DNA of 64,000 nt, from contig NZ_CP049616.1 of NCBI RefSeq assembly GCF_011068285.1, positions 2,088,501 through 2,152,500 on the forward strand. Direction: 5' to 3'. Below, piece after piece: positions 18,548 to 27,724 of this stretch (its first letter is position 1; each line of letters starts with the position of its first letter). Under the pieces are notes generated by a model that was not told where the DNA came from, made no database searches, and saw only the letters and a program-made list of their open reading frames with translations. This DNA comes from Flagellimonas oceani. GTDB lineage: Bacteria > Bacteroidota > Bacteroidia > Flavobacteriales > Flavobacteriaceae. A program made the translations under genes and the position numbers.

Positions 18548-19522
18548 TTACATGTCTAATAAGTAAGCAAAAATCAATGGTGCCACAATGGTCGCATCCG
18601 ATTCAACAATAAATTTGGGTGTATCGATATCCAATTTGCCCCAAGTAATCTTTTCGTTGGGAACTGCCCCGGAATATGATCCGTAGCTTGTGGTGGAATC
18701 GCTGATTTGGCAAAAATAGCTCCAAAACGGCGTTTCGGTCTGTTCCAGATCCTGATAGAGCATGGGAACCACACAAATTGGGAAATCCCCTGCAATACCT
18801 CCTCCTATTTGGAAGAAGCCGATGCCTTTTTTAGAGTTGTTCATGTACCAATCGGCCAAGAACGTCATATATTCAATACCGGATTTCATGGTGCTCGCCT
18901 TCAATTCGCCTTTGATCACGTAGCTGGCAAATATATTTCCCATGGTGCTATCTTCCCAGCCCGGCACAACGATAGGCAGGTTTTTTTCGGCAGCTGCATA
19001 CATCCATGAATCCTTGATATCTATTTCATAATACTGCTCCAACACTCCGGAAAGCAACAGTTTGTACATGAACTCGTGTGGAAAATAACGCTCTCCCTTG
19101 GCTTCTGCATCCTTCCAAATATCGTAGATGTGTTTTTGCAATCTTCTAAAAGCCTCTTCCTCGGGAATACAGGTATCGGTTACACGGTTTAGCCCGTTTT
19201 CCAGCAAATCCCATTCTTCCTGCGGGGTAAGGTCCCTATAATTGGGCACTCTTTTGTAATGTGAGTGGGCCACAAGGTTCATCAAATCCTCCTCAAGGTT
19301 GGCACCTGTACATGAAATAATGTGAACCTTGTCGGTACGGATCATTTCTGCGAATATTTTTCCAAGTTCAGCGGTACTCATTGCTCCGGCGAGGGACACC
19401 AACATTTTGGAGCCCTTGTTCAATTGGTCTTCGTACCCCTTGGCAGCGTCCACTAGGGCTGCCGAGTTAAAGTGCAAAAAGTATTTTTGTATAAATTGTG
19501 ATATTTCTCCTTTGTTACTCAT
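18548..19522 (-). CDS. deoxyhypusine-synthase-like protein, probable homospermidine synthase
   Basis: A 324-residue member of the deoxyhypusine synthase (DHS) family. The catalytic lysine is in the segment ITWGKLD (Lys296), aligned with the SWGKI lysine of eukaryotic DHS, and NAD-site features such as VSLAGAMSTAELGK and SCTGANLEED are present. Bacteria lack the eIF5A substrate of DHS. Bacterial members studied so far include homospermidine synthases, which join two putrescines (or spermidine donors) by the same aminobutyl transfer. Here it overlaps the agmatinase gene by 8 bases in an operon that makes putrescine, which strongly favours that role. Start ATG at 19522. Confidence 0.85.
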   Translation of the reverse strand: MSNKGEISQFIQKYFLHFNSAALVDAAKGYEDQLNKGSKMLVSLAGAMSTAELGKIFAEMIRTDKVHIISCTGANLEEDLMNLVAHSHYKRVPNYRDLTPQEEWDLLENGLNRVTDTCIPEEEAFRRLQKHIYDIWKDAEAKGERYFPHEFMYKLLLSGVLEQYYEIDIKDSWMYAAAEKNLPIVVPGWEDSTMGNIFASYVIKGELKASTMKSGIEYMTFLADWYMNNSKKGIGFFQIGGGIAGDFPICVVPMLYQDLEQTETPFWSYFCQISDSTTSYGSYSGAVPNEKITWGKLDIDTPKFIVESDATIVAPLIFAYLLDM

Positions 19523-20450
19523 CGTAATCCTCTAAATTGTTTTTGGATTTTTTGAAGTCGTCATCGTCCTCAAAATTTTCATCCATGTATTCGTTGTTAT
19601 TTGAAAATTTATAGCTCAACATTTTATAATAGAGCTTTGCCGCCAAGAAATCGGAAGATCTATCGATATCATTCGGGCAAAGTTCCACGATATCTAAACC
19701 TACCACGTTTTTCTCCTTAAAAACCCTTTTTAAAAAGTCGAGGGTCTCGTACCAAAAGAGTCCTCCTGGTTCCGGTGTACCTGTCGATGGCAATATGGAA
19801 GGATCGAATGCATCCAGATCAAATGTGATATACACGTTGTCCGTCATCAAATCCAGTGCGGAATCCATCCAGAAATCCTCTGAAATCATTTCATGGGCAA
19901 AGAATACATTGTCCCTGTCCATAACCAAGGTTTCGGTGTAATCCATACTACGGATGCCGACTTGGACCAGATTTGTGGTTTCCTTGGCCTCGTACATGGC
20001 ACAGGCGTGGTTGTATTTTGTTCCTCCGTACTCTTTGCGCAAATCGGCATGGGCATCGATCTGTAATACGGTAAGGTCTTCCACGCATTCACTAAAAGCC
20101 CTTATGGCCCCAATAGAAATCGAATGTTCACCGCCGACCATGGTCACTAACTTGCCCCGTTTTATATAGTCCTTTACGGTTTTATGCACGGTTTCCACCA
20201 TGGCATCCGGAGTTTCAAAATTTTCCAGAGTATCTGCCAAATAAATCCCTTGTTTATAGACCTCGCTATCGGTCTCGATATCATAAATCTCCATGTTTTC
20301 GGAGGCTTCCAAAAAGGCTTCTGGACCTTTGTCCGCACCTTTTCCCCAAGTACTGGTACCATCGTATGGCACGGGCAACAGTACTACTTTGGCCTTTTCG
20401 GCCGAGCCGTATTCCTTTGGGATTCCGGCATACGTTCTTTCTGTTTTCAT
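19515..20450 (-). CDS. speB: agmatinase (ureohydrolase family)
   Basis: A 311-residue ureohydrolase. The manganese-binding motifs are complete: GGEHS (residues 106-110), DAHADLR (132-138) and FDLDAFDPS (Asp211, Asp213, Asp216). It should hydrolyse agmatine to putrescine and urea; because arginine decarboxylase precedes it, arginase is unlikely. The C-terminal extension is acidic (NEYMDENFEDDDDFKK). It starts 19 bases after the arginine decarboxylase stop and overlaps the next gene by 8 bases. ATG start at 20450. Confidence 0.92.
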   Translation of the reverse strand: MKTERTYAGIPKEYGSAEKAKVVLLPVPYDGTSTWGKGADKGPEAFLEASENMEIYDIETDSEVYKQGIYLADTLENFETPDAMVETVHKTVKDYIKRGKLVTMVGGEHSISIGAIRAFSECVEDLTVLQIDAHADLRKEYGGTKYNHACAMYEAKETTNLVQVGIRSMDYTETLVMDRDNVFFAHEMISEDFWMDSALDLMTDNVYITFDLDAFDPSILPSTGTPEPGGLFWYETLDFLKRVFKEKNVVGLDIVELCPNDIDRSSDFLAAKLYYKMLSYKFSNNNEYMDENFEDDDDFKKSKNNLEDYDE

Positions 20451-20469
20451 TTTTTTAATACTTCCTTTT

Positions 20470-21924
20470 TCAATTATTGCTAGGTACTGATATAGTATTG
20501 GCCTTTACCTTTACTTCGGCCGTTTTTTTGCTTTCATAACCGAGAATGGACAAAAATTCACCGGCCGTTTGCTGCTCTGCAAATACAGATGTTTTTATAT
20601 TGCCCTCCTCGTCCCTATTGATGAGAATGTGCTTGGGATGGGGAATAAGACAGTGTTGCAGTCCTCCAAACCCCCCAATGGTTTCTTGGTAGGCCCCCGT
20701 ATTGAAAAAACCTATGTACAAGGGTTTGTCCTTTCTATATTTGGGCAGATAAATGGCGTTCATGTGCTGCTCCGAATTGTAATAATCGTCGCTATCGCAG
20801 GTAAGTCCGCCCAAAAGAATACGCTCATACTCATCGTTCCATCGGTTTATGGACAACATGATGAAACGCTTGCTTATGGCCCAAGAATCTGGCATTGTGG
20901 TAATAAACGAGGAATTGATCATGTTCCACTTTTCACGGTCGTTCTGTTGTTTTTGATAGAGCACCTCGTAAATATTGCCCCCGCTTTCCCCTACGGTAAA
21001 ACTTCCGAACTCGGTAAAGATGTTGGGGACATCCACTCCGGCCTCTTCACAGGCCTGTCCAATTTGATGGATGATCTCATCCACCATATACTCGTAATCA
21101 TACTCAAAGGCCAATGAATTTTTGATGGGGAAGCCACCTCCTATGTTCAAGCTATCCAACGTAGGGCATACTTTTTTTAGGCTGATGTACACCTTCAAAC
21201 ATTTTAAAAGCTCGTTCCAATAATAGGCCGTATCCCTGATACCCGTGTTTATAAAGAAATGCAGCATTTTCAGCTCCACCTGCTCATTGGGTTTTATGGA
21301 TTGGTTAAAGAACGGAACTATGTTCTTATAGCCAATACCCAATCTGGATGTATAAAATTCGAACTTGGGCTCTTCTTCGGATGCAATGCGAATCCCTATC
21401 TGAAATTTACCTTCTATGGCATCTCCCAACAAATTGATTTCCTCATAATTGTCTATGATAGGGATACATTTTTTATGTCCGTCATTGATCAAACGGGCTA
21501 TATTTTGAATGTACTGGTCCCTTTTAAAGCCATTACAGATCACATAAGTATCCTTGGTTATTCTACCGCTCTTCTTTAAATGTTCCACAATATTGATATC
21601 GAAGGCCGAAGAGGTTTCGATATGAATATCATTTTTAAGTGCCTCATTGAGCACGTGCTCAAAATGAGAGCTTTTGGTACAATAACAATAATGGTATTTA
21701 CCTGCGTACCTGTGCTTTTTTATAGCGGAACCGAACCAACTTTTTGCCCGTTGAATGTTATCCGATATTTTGGGCAAATAGGTAAACTTTAGGGGAGTGC
21801 CGTACTTTTGGGCGAGTCCGTAAAGATCTATGCCGTGAAATTGTAATTTGTTGTCTTCCAATTGAAATTCCTGTTGCGGAAAATCATAAGTCTGCTCGAT
21901 TAAATCGATGTATTTTGTTTTCAT
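20470..21924 (-). CDS. speA: biosynthetic arginine decarboxylase (fold type III PLP)
   Basis: A 484-residue PLP enzyme of the alanine-racemase-fold decarboxylases. The PLP lysine is in YCYCTKSSH (Lys84), the phosphate-binding glycine run is GGGFPIKNS (262-270) and the catalytic Cys motif is CDSDD (376-380). E. coli SpeA is about 660 residues; the shorter length is normal for the Bacteroidota type. It converts arginine to agmatine in the cytoplasm, the first step of the putrescine pathway encoded by this operon. The gene is preceded by a long structured leader, so it is probably regulated at the RNA level. ATG start at 21924. Confidence 0.92.
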   Translation of the reverse strand: MKTKYIDLIEQTYDFPQQEFQLEDNKLQFHGIDLYGLAQKYGTPLKFTYLPKISDNIQRAKSWFGSAIKKHRYAGKYHYCYCTKSSHFEHVLNEALKNDIHIETSSAFDINIVEHLKKSGRITKDTYVICNGFKRDQYIQNIARLINDGHKKCIPIIDNYEEINLLGDAIEGKFQIGIRIASEEEPKFEFYTSRLGIGYKNIVPFFNQSIKPNEQVELKMLHFFINTGIRDTAYYWNELLKCLKVYISLKKVCPTLDSLNIGGGFPIKNSLAFEYDYEYMVDEIIHQIGQACEEAGVDVPNIFTEFGSFTVGESGGNIYEVLYQKQQNDREKWNMINSSFITTMPDSWAISKRFIMLSINRWNDEYERILLGGLTCDSDDYYNSEQHMNAIYLPKYRKDKPLYIGFFNTGAYQETIGGFGGLQHCLIPHPKHILINRDEEGNIKTSVFAEQQTAGEFLSILGYESKKTAEVKVKANTISVPSNN

Positions 21925-22203
21925 TTAAATTTCGTAATTGTATTAAAAGATAATGAGAAAAATAGAAGTCTAAAAATCTAATTTTTCAGATACGAAATTC
22001 AAATACGGTATAGGGTACAAAATAGGGGTTCCGCGAAAAATCACGGTTGTAACAATGTAGTTCGTCGAAAGTCAGCCCGAGTATTCGGTGTCTTGATCTT
22101 AAGACGGCTTTTTGGGTAGACTTTCTTATCCCCAAAAGCCCGAACATGAAAAAATTCTTCAAAGCTTATAGGCAATGAACCCTAATTCTTGGGATTCATT
22201 TTA
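21925..22203 (-). promoter_or_regulatory. structured 5' leader of speA, candidate regulatory RNA
   Basis: The minus-strand transcript from the promoter at 22209-22237 would run about 280 nt before the ATG. It contains a 5' hairpin at 22174-22200 (aatgaa.ccc with gggttcatt), a stem ggcttttggg (22131-22140) / cccaaaaagcc (22106-22116), a competing stem gaaagtc (22119-22125) / gactttc (22067-22073) that encloses two small hairpins (22090-22105 and 22077-22088), and a 6-bp hairpin with a UUUU loop at 22031-22046. The two long stems compete for overlapping bases, as expected of a switch. No match to a known riboswitch was recognised. Confidence 0.5.
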
Positions 22204-22208
22204 TGGGG

Positions 22209-22237
22209 CAAACATAAATAAAAATCCAACACTGCAA
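22209..22237 (-). promoter_or_regulatory. consensus promoter of the speA operon
   Basis: Read on the minus strand: TTG at 22237-22235, an 18-base spacer, then TATGTTTG at 22216-22209, a full match to the Bacteroidota -33/-7 consensus. The implied start of transcription near 22203 gives a leader of about 280 nt. Confidence 0.6.
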
Positions 22238-22258
22238 CTTTTTTTACAAGAATTTTTA

Positions 22259-22297
22259 TTTGATTTAAACATTTGATTATCATTTATTTAAATCAAA
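22259..22297. repeat. inverted repeat upstream of the speA promoter
   Basis: tttgatttaaa (22259-22269) and tttaaatcaaa (22287-22297) are perfect 11-bp arms 17 bases apart, about 22 bases upstream of the -33 box. It may bind a regulator, but the AT-rich context makes chance similarity possible. Confidence 0.4.
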
Positions 22298-22320
22298 AAA
22301 ATGAATTTTAAAAGTCTTGC

Positions 22321-22358
22321 CAACAAAAACTGGCCAGCAAAAAACATCTACCGGCCAG
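22321..22358 (-). terminator. terminator downstream of the molybdenum hydroxylase genes
   Basis: ctggcc (22330-22335) and ggccag (22353-22358) form the stem and on the minus strand TTTTTGTTG follows. It lies 30 bases after the stop of the molybdopterin subunit gene. Confidence 0.7.
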
Positions 22359-22388
22359 CTATTATTTTTATATTTTAATTGAATGTGA

Positions 22389-24593
22389 TCAACCTACCAA
22401 TGGCGCCTTATCGGTAATGAACGGTTGTTTGTAAAAACGCCTTCCCGTGGATTTGTACAGTGCGTTGGACAATGCCGCTATGGCAGGTGGCAACGATGGC
22501 TCACCAAGACCGGTAGGGTCTATTCCATTATCCACAAAGTGCACTTCTATATTTTTGGGCGCTTCGGCATGTCGGATTAGACGATAGGTATCAAAATTTG
22601 ATTGTTGTGGTCTACCTTCTTCAAAAGACATGGCACTGTAGGTCGAGTGTCCGATCCCATCGATCATTCCCCCCTCTATCTGGTTTTTGGCCGCCAATGG
22701 ATTTATCACTATACCGCAATCCACTGCACAGGTGATTTTGTCCACTCTTGGTATATCGCCACCGCCATCTTCCAGCTCTATTACTTGCGCCACATAGGAA
22801 TTATGGCAGTAATAGGCCGCCACTCCACGAGCTTTGCCAGTGTCCGTTCCCCAATTGGCCTTCTCCTTTACCAATTTGAGCACGCCTGCATAACGTTCGG
22901 GGTCGTAATCGTTGCTTTCCGGATCGCCAACTGGATTGTTTATGGCCCTATCAAATAGTTCCAACCTAAAATCCAATGGGTCTTTGCCCGCAGCTTCGGC
23001 CACCTCATCCATAAAGGCCTGTTCGGCTCCCGCGATAAAGTTGGAACGTGGTGCTCTCCATGCCCCAGTGGTCACATTGGTCTGCAAGCTGTGCTTTTCT
23101 GCCAAATAATTGTCCACTGCTCCAGCGGGGAAACGGTTTTCAAAGATGAGATCATCGTTGGTTCCTGCTCCACGTACATGCCAAGCTATCAGTTTTCCGT
23201 TTTTGTCCAGTCCAGCTTTGTACTTTACTTTATAGGAAGGTCGGTAGGTACCTTGCGTCATATCATCTTCTCTGGAGTACACCAGTTTGATGGGCGCATT
23301 CATTTTTTGGGAAATTACCGCTGCTTCAATTACAAATGGCCCATAGAGCCGGCGGCCAAAACCACCTCCCATACGGGTCATCATAATATCTATTTTTTCT
23401 ACGGGCATGCCCAATCGGGCAGCTACCGTTTTTTCTGTGAACTCAGGGGTTTGTATCGGACCCAACAATTCTGCTTTCTCCGGGGTCACGTGCGCAAAAA
23501 AGTTCATGGGCTCCATGGTGTTGTGGGCCAAATAGGGAGCGGAATAGGTACTTTCCACTATTTTTGCTGCACTTTTGAATGCTGCATCCACATCTCCGTC
23601 CTCTCTTGCTGGTGTTTCTGATGGTTTTTCCAGCAATTTCGCCAGGGCCTCTTCGTGGTAAGAAGTGCTTTCGGCGGTGCCATCCTGCTCCCACTCCACC
23701 TGAAGCGATTTTTTTGCCTGCATGCACTCCCAAGTACTATTGCCCACTATGGCCACAAGTTCCGCAATGCCACCTTGATCGGACCATTGCTTCTCTATAC
23801 CCTCGGGATATACCTCAAAATGAAAAACATCCTTGATGCCCGGCATGGATTTCACGGCATCTGCATTCATTCCCTTATATTTCATTCCAAAAGCTGGTGG
23901 ATGCACGATCATGGCCGTTAACATGCCTTCCTTATATACATCCAATCCAAACAATGGTTTTCCCGTAACAATTTCTTTACCGTCCACGTTCCTTTTGTCC
24001 GTACCGATAATGGAAAAGTTACCGTTATCCTTTAATTGTACCTCCTCGGGCACTTCGATGTTTGTTGCGGCAGAGGCCATTTCTCCATAACCCGCAGAAT
24101 TTCCGCTTGCCTCATGGGTCAGCACACCATCTTTGGTGGTAATTTCATCTGCGGAAACACCCCAAGTTTGTGCTGCAGCCTCCTTTAACATCTGCTTTGC
24201 GGTGGCTCCCGCCATTCGCAAACTTTCCCATCCTTGTCGGATAGATTGGCTACCACCCGCCAACTGGCGTGTAAAAATATCCGTGTTCAGTGGCGCTTGT
24301 TCCACCATTACATCTTTCCAAGCTATGTCGAGCTCTTCGGCAACGATCATGGGCATGGATGTTTTTACGTTCTGACCTATCTCAGGATTGGGCGACATAA
24401 TGGTCACCAACCCGTTATCACCAACTTTTAGGAAACCATTGAGCTCGAACCACTCTTTGGGCAGGTTGCTCACCTGTTCCGGGGTCATTTTGCACGATGC
24501 CAACCAATTAAACCCAATTACAAGTCCACCACTGGCCAATCCTGTATTCCTGATAAAGGCGCGTCGTCCTATTTTTGTCTTTACAAGTGTCAT
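22389..24593 (-). CDS. xanthine dehydrogenase family molybdopterin-binding subunit (IorB type)
   Basis: A 734-residue large subunit of a molybdenum hydroxylase, similar to isoquinoline 1-oxidoreductase and membrane-linked aldehyde dehydrogenases. The N-terminus has a twin-arginine signal (GRRAFIRNTGLASGG), so the folded enzyme is exported. Motifs include the molybdopterin site GGGFGRR, the GAWRAPRSNF segment and, near the end, GLGEPSLPPA, whose glutamate matches the catalytic Glu of the family. It is 18 bases downstream of its iron-sulfur subunit. No FAD subunit is present, as usual for this type; a cytochrome partner is not in the window. The substrate, probably an aldehyde or N-heterocycle, cannot be told. 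Confidence 0.9.
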   Translation of the reverse strand: MTLVKTKIGRRAFIRNTGLASGGLVIGFNWLASCKMTPEQVSNLPKEWFELNGFLKVGDNGLVTIMSPNPEIGQNVKTSMPMIVAEELDIAWKDVMVEQAPLNTDIFTRQLAGGSQSIRQGWESLRMAGATAKQMLKEAAAQTWGVSADEITTKDGVLTHEASGNSAGYGEMASAATNIEVPEEVQLKDNGNFSIIGTDKRNVDGKEIVTGKPLFGLDVYKEGMLTAMIVHPPAFGMKYKGMNADAVKSMPGIKDVFHFEVYPEGIEKQWSDQGGIAELVAIVGNSTWECMQAKKSLQVEWEQDGTAESTSYHEEALAKLLEKPSETPAREDGDVDAAFKSAAKIVESTYSAPYLAHNTMEPMNFFAHVTPEKAELLGPIQTPEFTEKTVAARLGMPVEKIDIMMTRMGGGFGRRLYGPFVIEAAVISQKMNAPIKLVYSREDDMTQGTYRPSYKVKYKAGLDKNGKLIAWHVRGAGTNDDLIFENRFPAGAVDNYLAEKHSLQTNVTTGAWRAPRSNFIAGAEQAFMDEVAEAAGKDPLDFRLELFDRAINNPVGDPESNDYDPERYAGVLKLVKEKANWGTDTGKARGVAAYYCHNSYVAQVIELEDGGGDIPRVDKITCAVDCGIVINPLAAKNQIEGGMIDGIGHSTYSAMSFEEGRPQQSNFDTYRLIRHAEAPKNIEVHFVDNGIDPTGLGEPSLPPAIAALSNALYKSTGRRFYKQPFITDKAPLVG

Positions 24594-24611
24594 GTTAGTC
24601 TTTTTTTGGGT

Positions 24612-25067
24612 TTATGATTTGGCGGCCAATTTAACGGCCTTTTTGATTCTGGTATAGGTTCCACAACGGCATATATTTCCGTTCATGGCCACTTCAATCT
24701 CTTCATCTGTTGGATTGGGGTTTTTCTCCAAGAGCGCAGAAGCTGTCATGATCTGGCCGGCTTGGCAATATCCACATTGCGGTACATCCACTTCCAGCCA
24801 TGCTTTTTGAACTGGGTGGTCGCCTTCTTCGGACAAGCCTTCGATCGTAGTGATTTCTTGGTCTCCCACGGATGAAACGGTCAACATACATGCCCGGGTA
24901 GCCGTGCCGTTCAAATGAATGGTACATGCGCCACATTGGGCAATTCCGCATCCATATTTTGTTCCAACTAAGTTTAAGTGGTCTCTTAAAACCCAGAGCA
25001 TTGGTGTGGAGGGATCCACATCGACCTCTTGTTTTGTTCCGTTGATGTTAAGTGTATAAGTAGCCAT
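24612..25067 (-). CDS. (2Fe-2S)-binding subunit of a molybdenum hydroxylase (IorA type)
   Basis: A 151-residue protein with two [2Fe-2S] clusters: a plant-type ferredoxin domain with [14 protein letters not shown] and a following Cys in the N-terminal half, and an alpha-helical domain with CGYCQAGQ and CRCGTY in the second half. It passes electrons from the molybdenum site of the neighbouring large subunit. A start 19 codons upstream is possible, but the ATG at 25067 gives the family's usual N-terminus ([10 protein letters not shown]) and has an aagga-type Shine-Dalgarno about 14 bases ahead, so it is preferred. Confidence 0.92.
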   Translation of the reverse strand: MATYTLNINGTKQEVDVDPSTPMLWVLRDHLNLVGTKYGCGIAQCGACTIHLNGTATRACMLTVSSVGDQEITTIEGLSEEGDHPVQKAWLEVDVPQCGYCQAGQIMTASALLEKNPNPTDEEIEVAMNGNICRCGTYTRIKKAVKLAAKS

Positions 25068-25260
25068 AATGTTGATTAATTCCTTTGAAGTTAAAGATTT
25101 CTCACAACAATTTGAGCAGTTCACATAAACATCACGATAAAATTAACATTGTTTTTACGTTTTTTGCGCTTACTTAAAATGAATATAAATAAATGGCCGG
25201 TTTTATTGGTTCTTCAAGTTAAAAAACCGAATGATAATTGATGATCTAAAAGCATCGATT

Positions 25261-26091
25261 TTAATATTTCAACCGGGCAAAAACAGGTAAATGGTCCGAT
25301 GGGTACCGAGTATCCTCCGAGTCGCTCAAAATAGCGCTTTTAAGCACCTCAAAATCATCTGACACAAAAATGTAATCGATTCTTCTTTCAACAGGTTTAT
25401 TGAATTCAAAACCATTAAAGGTTCCTTCTGGGCCAAAGGCATTTGCACCGGCAGCAATGTGGGTGTCGGCCATTTCCTTTAAAATTACTTGTACGCCCGG
25501 ACTGTCACTTTCCAGATTAAAATCTCCAGTGACCACTACGGGATAATCCTCGGTGTTCAACTCCTTGATCTTTTCAAGGATGAGCTTGGAGCTTTCTTCC
25601 CGCGCCTTGACCCCAACATGGTCAAAATGGGTATTGAACACCATGAACTTTGAACCATCACTTTTGTTTTGGAAAATTCCATAAGTACAAGTTCTTGGCA
25701 AGGCCGCATCCCATCCTTTGGATGGTTTTTCCGGGGTCAGGGACAACCAAAACGTGGATTGCTCAAGAAGCTTTACCCGTTTGGTATTGTAAAAAACAGC
25801 TGTGTGCTCCCCTCTTTCATCACCGTGGTCACGACCCACGCCAAAATAGGCATAGTCTTGCAGACCCTCGTCGATTTCTTTCACCTGATGAATCAATCCT
25901 TCTTGAATACCGAACACATCGGGATTATAAAAGTTGAGCTGCGAAATCAAAAAATCCTTACGGTTGTCCCAGTTGTTGGGGGCATCGTCCGGGTTATCGT
26001 AACGGATATTGTAGGATATAATGTCGATTGTTTGGGCATAAGAACTTACTAAAGTCCCTAGGGCGAAAATGGCAAAAAATATGTTTTTCAT
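25261..26091 (-). CDS. secreted endonuclease/exonuclease/phosphatase family protein
   Basis: A 276-residue protein with a signal peptide (cleavage near SYAQ, residue 20). The EEP fold motifs are in order: ISYNIRYDN, GIQEGL, GVGRDHGDERGE, NTHFDH, VTGDFN and the final YPSDHLPVFA. The family holds phosphodiesterases, sphingomyelinases and nucleases. It overlaps the sulfatase gene by four bases (ATGA) and ends the polysaccharide locus, so it may remove a phosphodiester substituent from the glycan; that role is inferred. Confidence 0.88.
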   Translation of the reverse strand: MKNIFFAIFALGTLVSSYAQTIDIISYNIRYDNPDDAPNNWDNRKDFLISQLNFYNPDVFGIQEGLIHQVKEIDEGLQDYAYFGVGRDHGDERGEHTAVFYNTKRVKLLEQSTFWLSLTPEKPSKGWDAALPRTCTYGIFQNKSDGSKFMVFNTHFDHVGVKAREESSKLILEKIKELNTEDYPVVVTGDFNLESDSPGVQVILKEMADTHIAAGANAFGPEGTFNGFEFNKPVERRIDYIFVSDDFEVLKSAILSDSEDTRYPSDHLPVFARLKY

Positions 26092-27716
26092 TGTATGGGT
26101 GTTCCTCTTAGTTTTTCAAAGGCCTTATAGGTTCTATCCACCTTTTCCTTGGGAGTGGTCTCGAATTCTTTGTCGGTTACTTTGTAATGGGTTTGCAAAC
26201 TATCCAATTTTTTGTGCATCAAGGTTACGATATCTTTATATTCTTCATCATTGATGGCATTGTGCAGTTCCTTTGGGTCCTTCTCCAAATCGTAGAACTC
26301 CCATTCATCTATGTCATCGTAAAAATGGATGAGTTTGTACTTATCGGTTCGAACCCCATATTGCCTTTTGACCATATGAAAGGCTGGAAAATCGTAATAA
26401 TGGTAATATACAGCATCCTTGAAATCATCTTGAGCGCCTTCCAAAAGTCCACGGAACGATTCCCCCTGCATATTGGCAGCATATTCCCGCCCTCCTGCCA
26501 AATCCAAAAAGGTGGGTGCAAAATCCAAGTTCTGTACCAAAGCATCAATATTGGTTCCAGGTTCGATTACCCCCGGCAACTGCATCAACAAGGGCATTCT
26601 CATCGATTCTTCGTAAATAAATCGTTTATCGAACCAACCGTGCTCGCCCAAATAAAACCCTTGATCGGAAGTATATACCACTAAGGTGTTCTCGTCCAAG
26701 CCGGTTTCCTCCAAGTAGTCCAAAATCCGTCCTATACCCTCATCAACGGATTTTACCGTGGCCAAATATTCATGCAGGTACCGTTGTCCCTTCCATTCGG
26801 CCAATTCTTTCCCATGTAGATCAGCTTCGTAAAAAGCATTGTTTTTCGGTAGATAGGCTTCGTCCCAAATGCTGCGTTGTTCCGGTGTCATCCGCTCAAA
26901 ATCCGTGGTCCAAGGGTTGTGGGCCAAATCGGTGCTTCCCGGGCCATCGCTCATTTTTAGGTCGTGCCCCTCGTACATATCCCTGTAAATGGTCTGTTGT
27001 TGTTGGGCTGCCGCAGTTTGATCCTCAAACTCTGGAAAATAGGTGTCCGGCAACGGGAAAGTGATGGAATCGTAAACGTTTAAATGGCGCAAAGCTGGCA
27101 TCCAATTTCGGTGCGGCGCTTTGTGGTGCACCATCAAATAGAAAGGTTTTTGGCCATCTTTCCGTTTTTGCAACCACTCCAAACTTTTATCGGTGATCAA
27201 ATCGGTGGCATAACCTTCAACGACAGTGGTATCTTCGCCTTGGATAAATTCAGGATTATAATAATTTCCTTGGTCGTTAAGGATGTCCCAGTAATCGAAT
27301 CCCGTTGGTTTGCCATGTAAATGCCATTTGCCTACAATGGCTGTTTCGTATCCCAACTTTTGCAAATGTTTGGGCAGGGTGGGTTGACTATTGTCAAACC
27401 GCTCACCATTCATACGGAAACCATTAATATGGCTGTGTTTCCCTGTTAAAATCACCGCTCTACTGGGACCACAAATGGAATTGGTACAAAAATTATTCTG
27501 AAAAATGGCCCCGTTCTTCGCAATCCTGTCAATATTCGGCGTTGGCGCCAACTTGCCCAACTCGTGATCATAGGCACTAATAGCTTGATAGGCATGATCG
27601 TCCGACATAATAAAAATAATGTTCGGCGGACCTTGGACAACCTTTTCTTTAGGCTTTTCTTTCTGTTTGCAAGAAATAATGAGAAGTAATCCAAGAAGCG
27701 TTAATCCAATGCGCAT
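26088..27716 (-). CDS. sulfatase lipoprotein (formylglycine type)
   Basis: A 542-residue type I sulfatase. It has a lipobox (LIISC, Cys16), metal ligands in MSDDHAYQ (Asp39, Asp40), and the formylglycine motif C-G-P-S-R (Cys82-Arg86), followed by the conserved TGKHSH. Cysteine must be converted to formylglycine by a maturation enzyme encoded elsewhere. The same fold and motif also occur in phosphonate monoester hydrolases, so the leaving group could be sulfate or a phosphodiester. It lies 8 bases after the GH3 gene in the same polysaccharide locus and is probably anchored to the periplasmic or surface side. Confidence 0.9.
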   Translation of the reverse strand: MRIGLTLLGLLLIISCKQKEKPKEKVVQGPPNIIFIMSDDHAYQAISAYDHELGKLAPTPNIDRIAKNGAIFQNNFCTNSICGPSRAVILTGKHSHINGFRMNGERFDNSQPTLPKHLQKLGYETAIVGKWHLHGKPTGFDYWDILNDQGNYYNPEFIQGEDTTVVEGYATDLITDKSLEWLQKRKDGQKPFYLMVHHKAPHRNWMPALRHLNVYDSITFPLPDTYFPEFEDQTAAAQQQQTIYRDMYEGHDLKMSDGPGSTDLAHNPWTTDFERMTPEQRSIWDEAYLPKNNAFYEADLHGKELAEWKGQRYLHEYLATVKSVDEGIGRILDYLEETGLDENTLVVYTSDQGFYLGEHGWFDKRFIYEESMRMPLLMQLPGVIEPGTNIDALVQNLDFAPTFLDLAGGREYAANMQGESFRGLLEGAQDDFKDAVYYHYYDFPAFHMVKRQYGVRTDKYKLIHFYDDIDEWEFYDLEKDPKELHNAINDEEYKDIVTLMHKKLDSLQTHYKVTDKEFETTPKEKVDRTYKAFEKLRGTPIQ

Positions 27717-27724
27717 GTGTGATT

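Noticed and set aside
18548..19522. True deoxyhypusine synthase acting on eIF5A
   Set aside because: Bacteria lack eIF5A, and the gene is inside a putrescine operon.
20569..21117. 182-codon open frame antisense to speA
   Set aside because: A shadow of the well-supported arginine decarboxylase reading frame.
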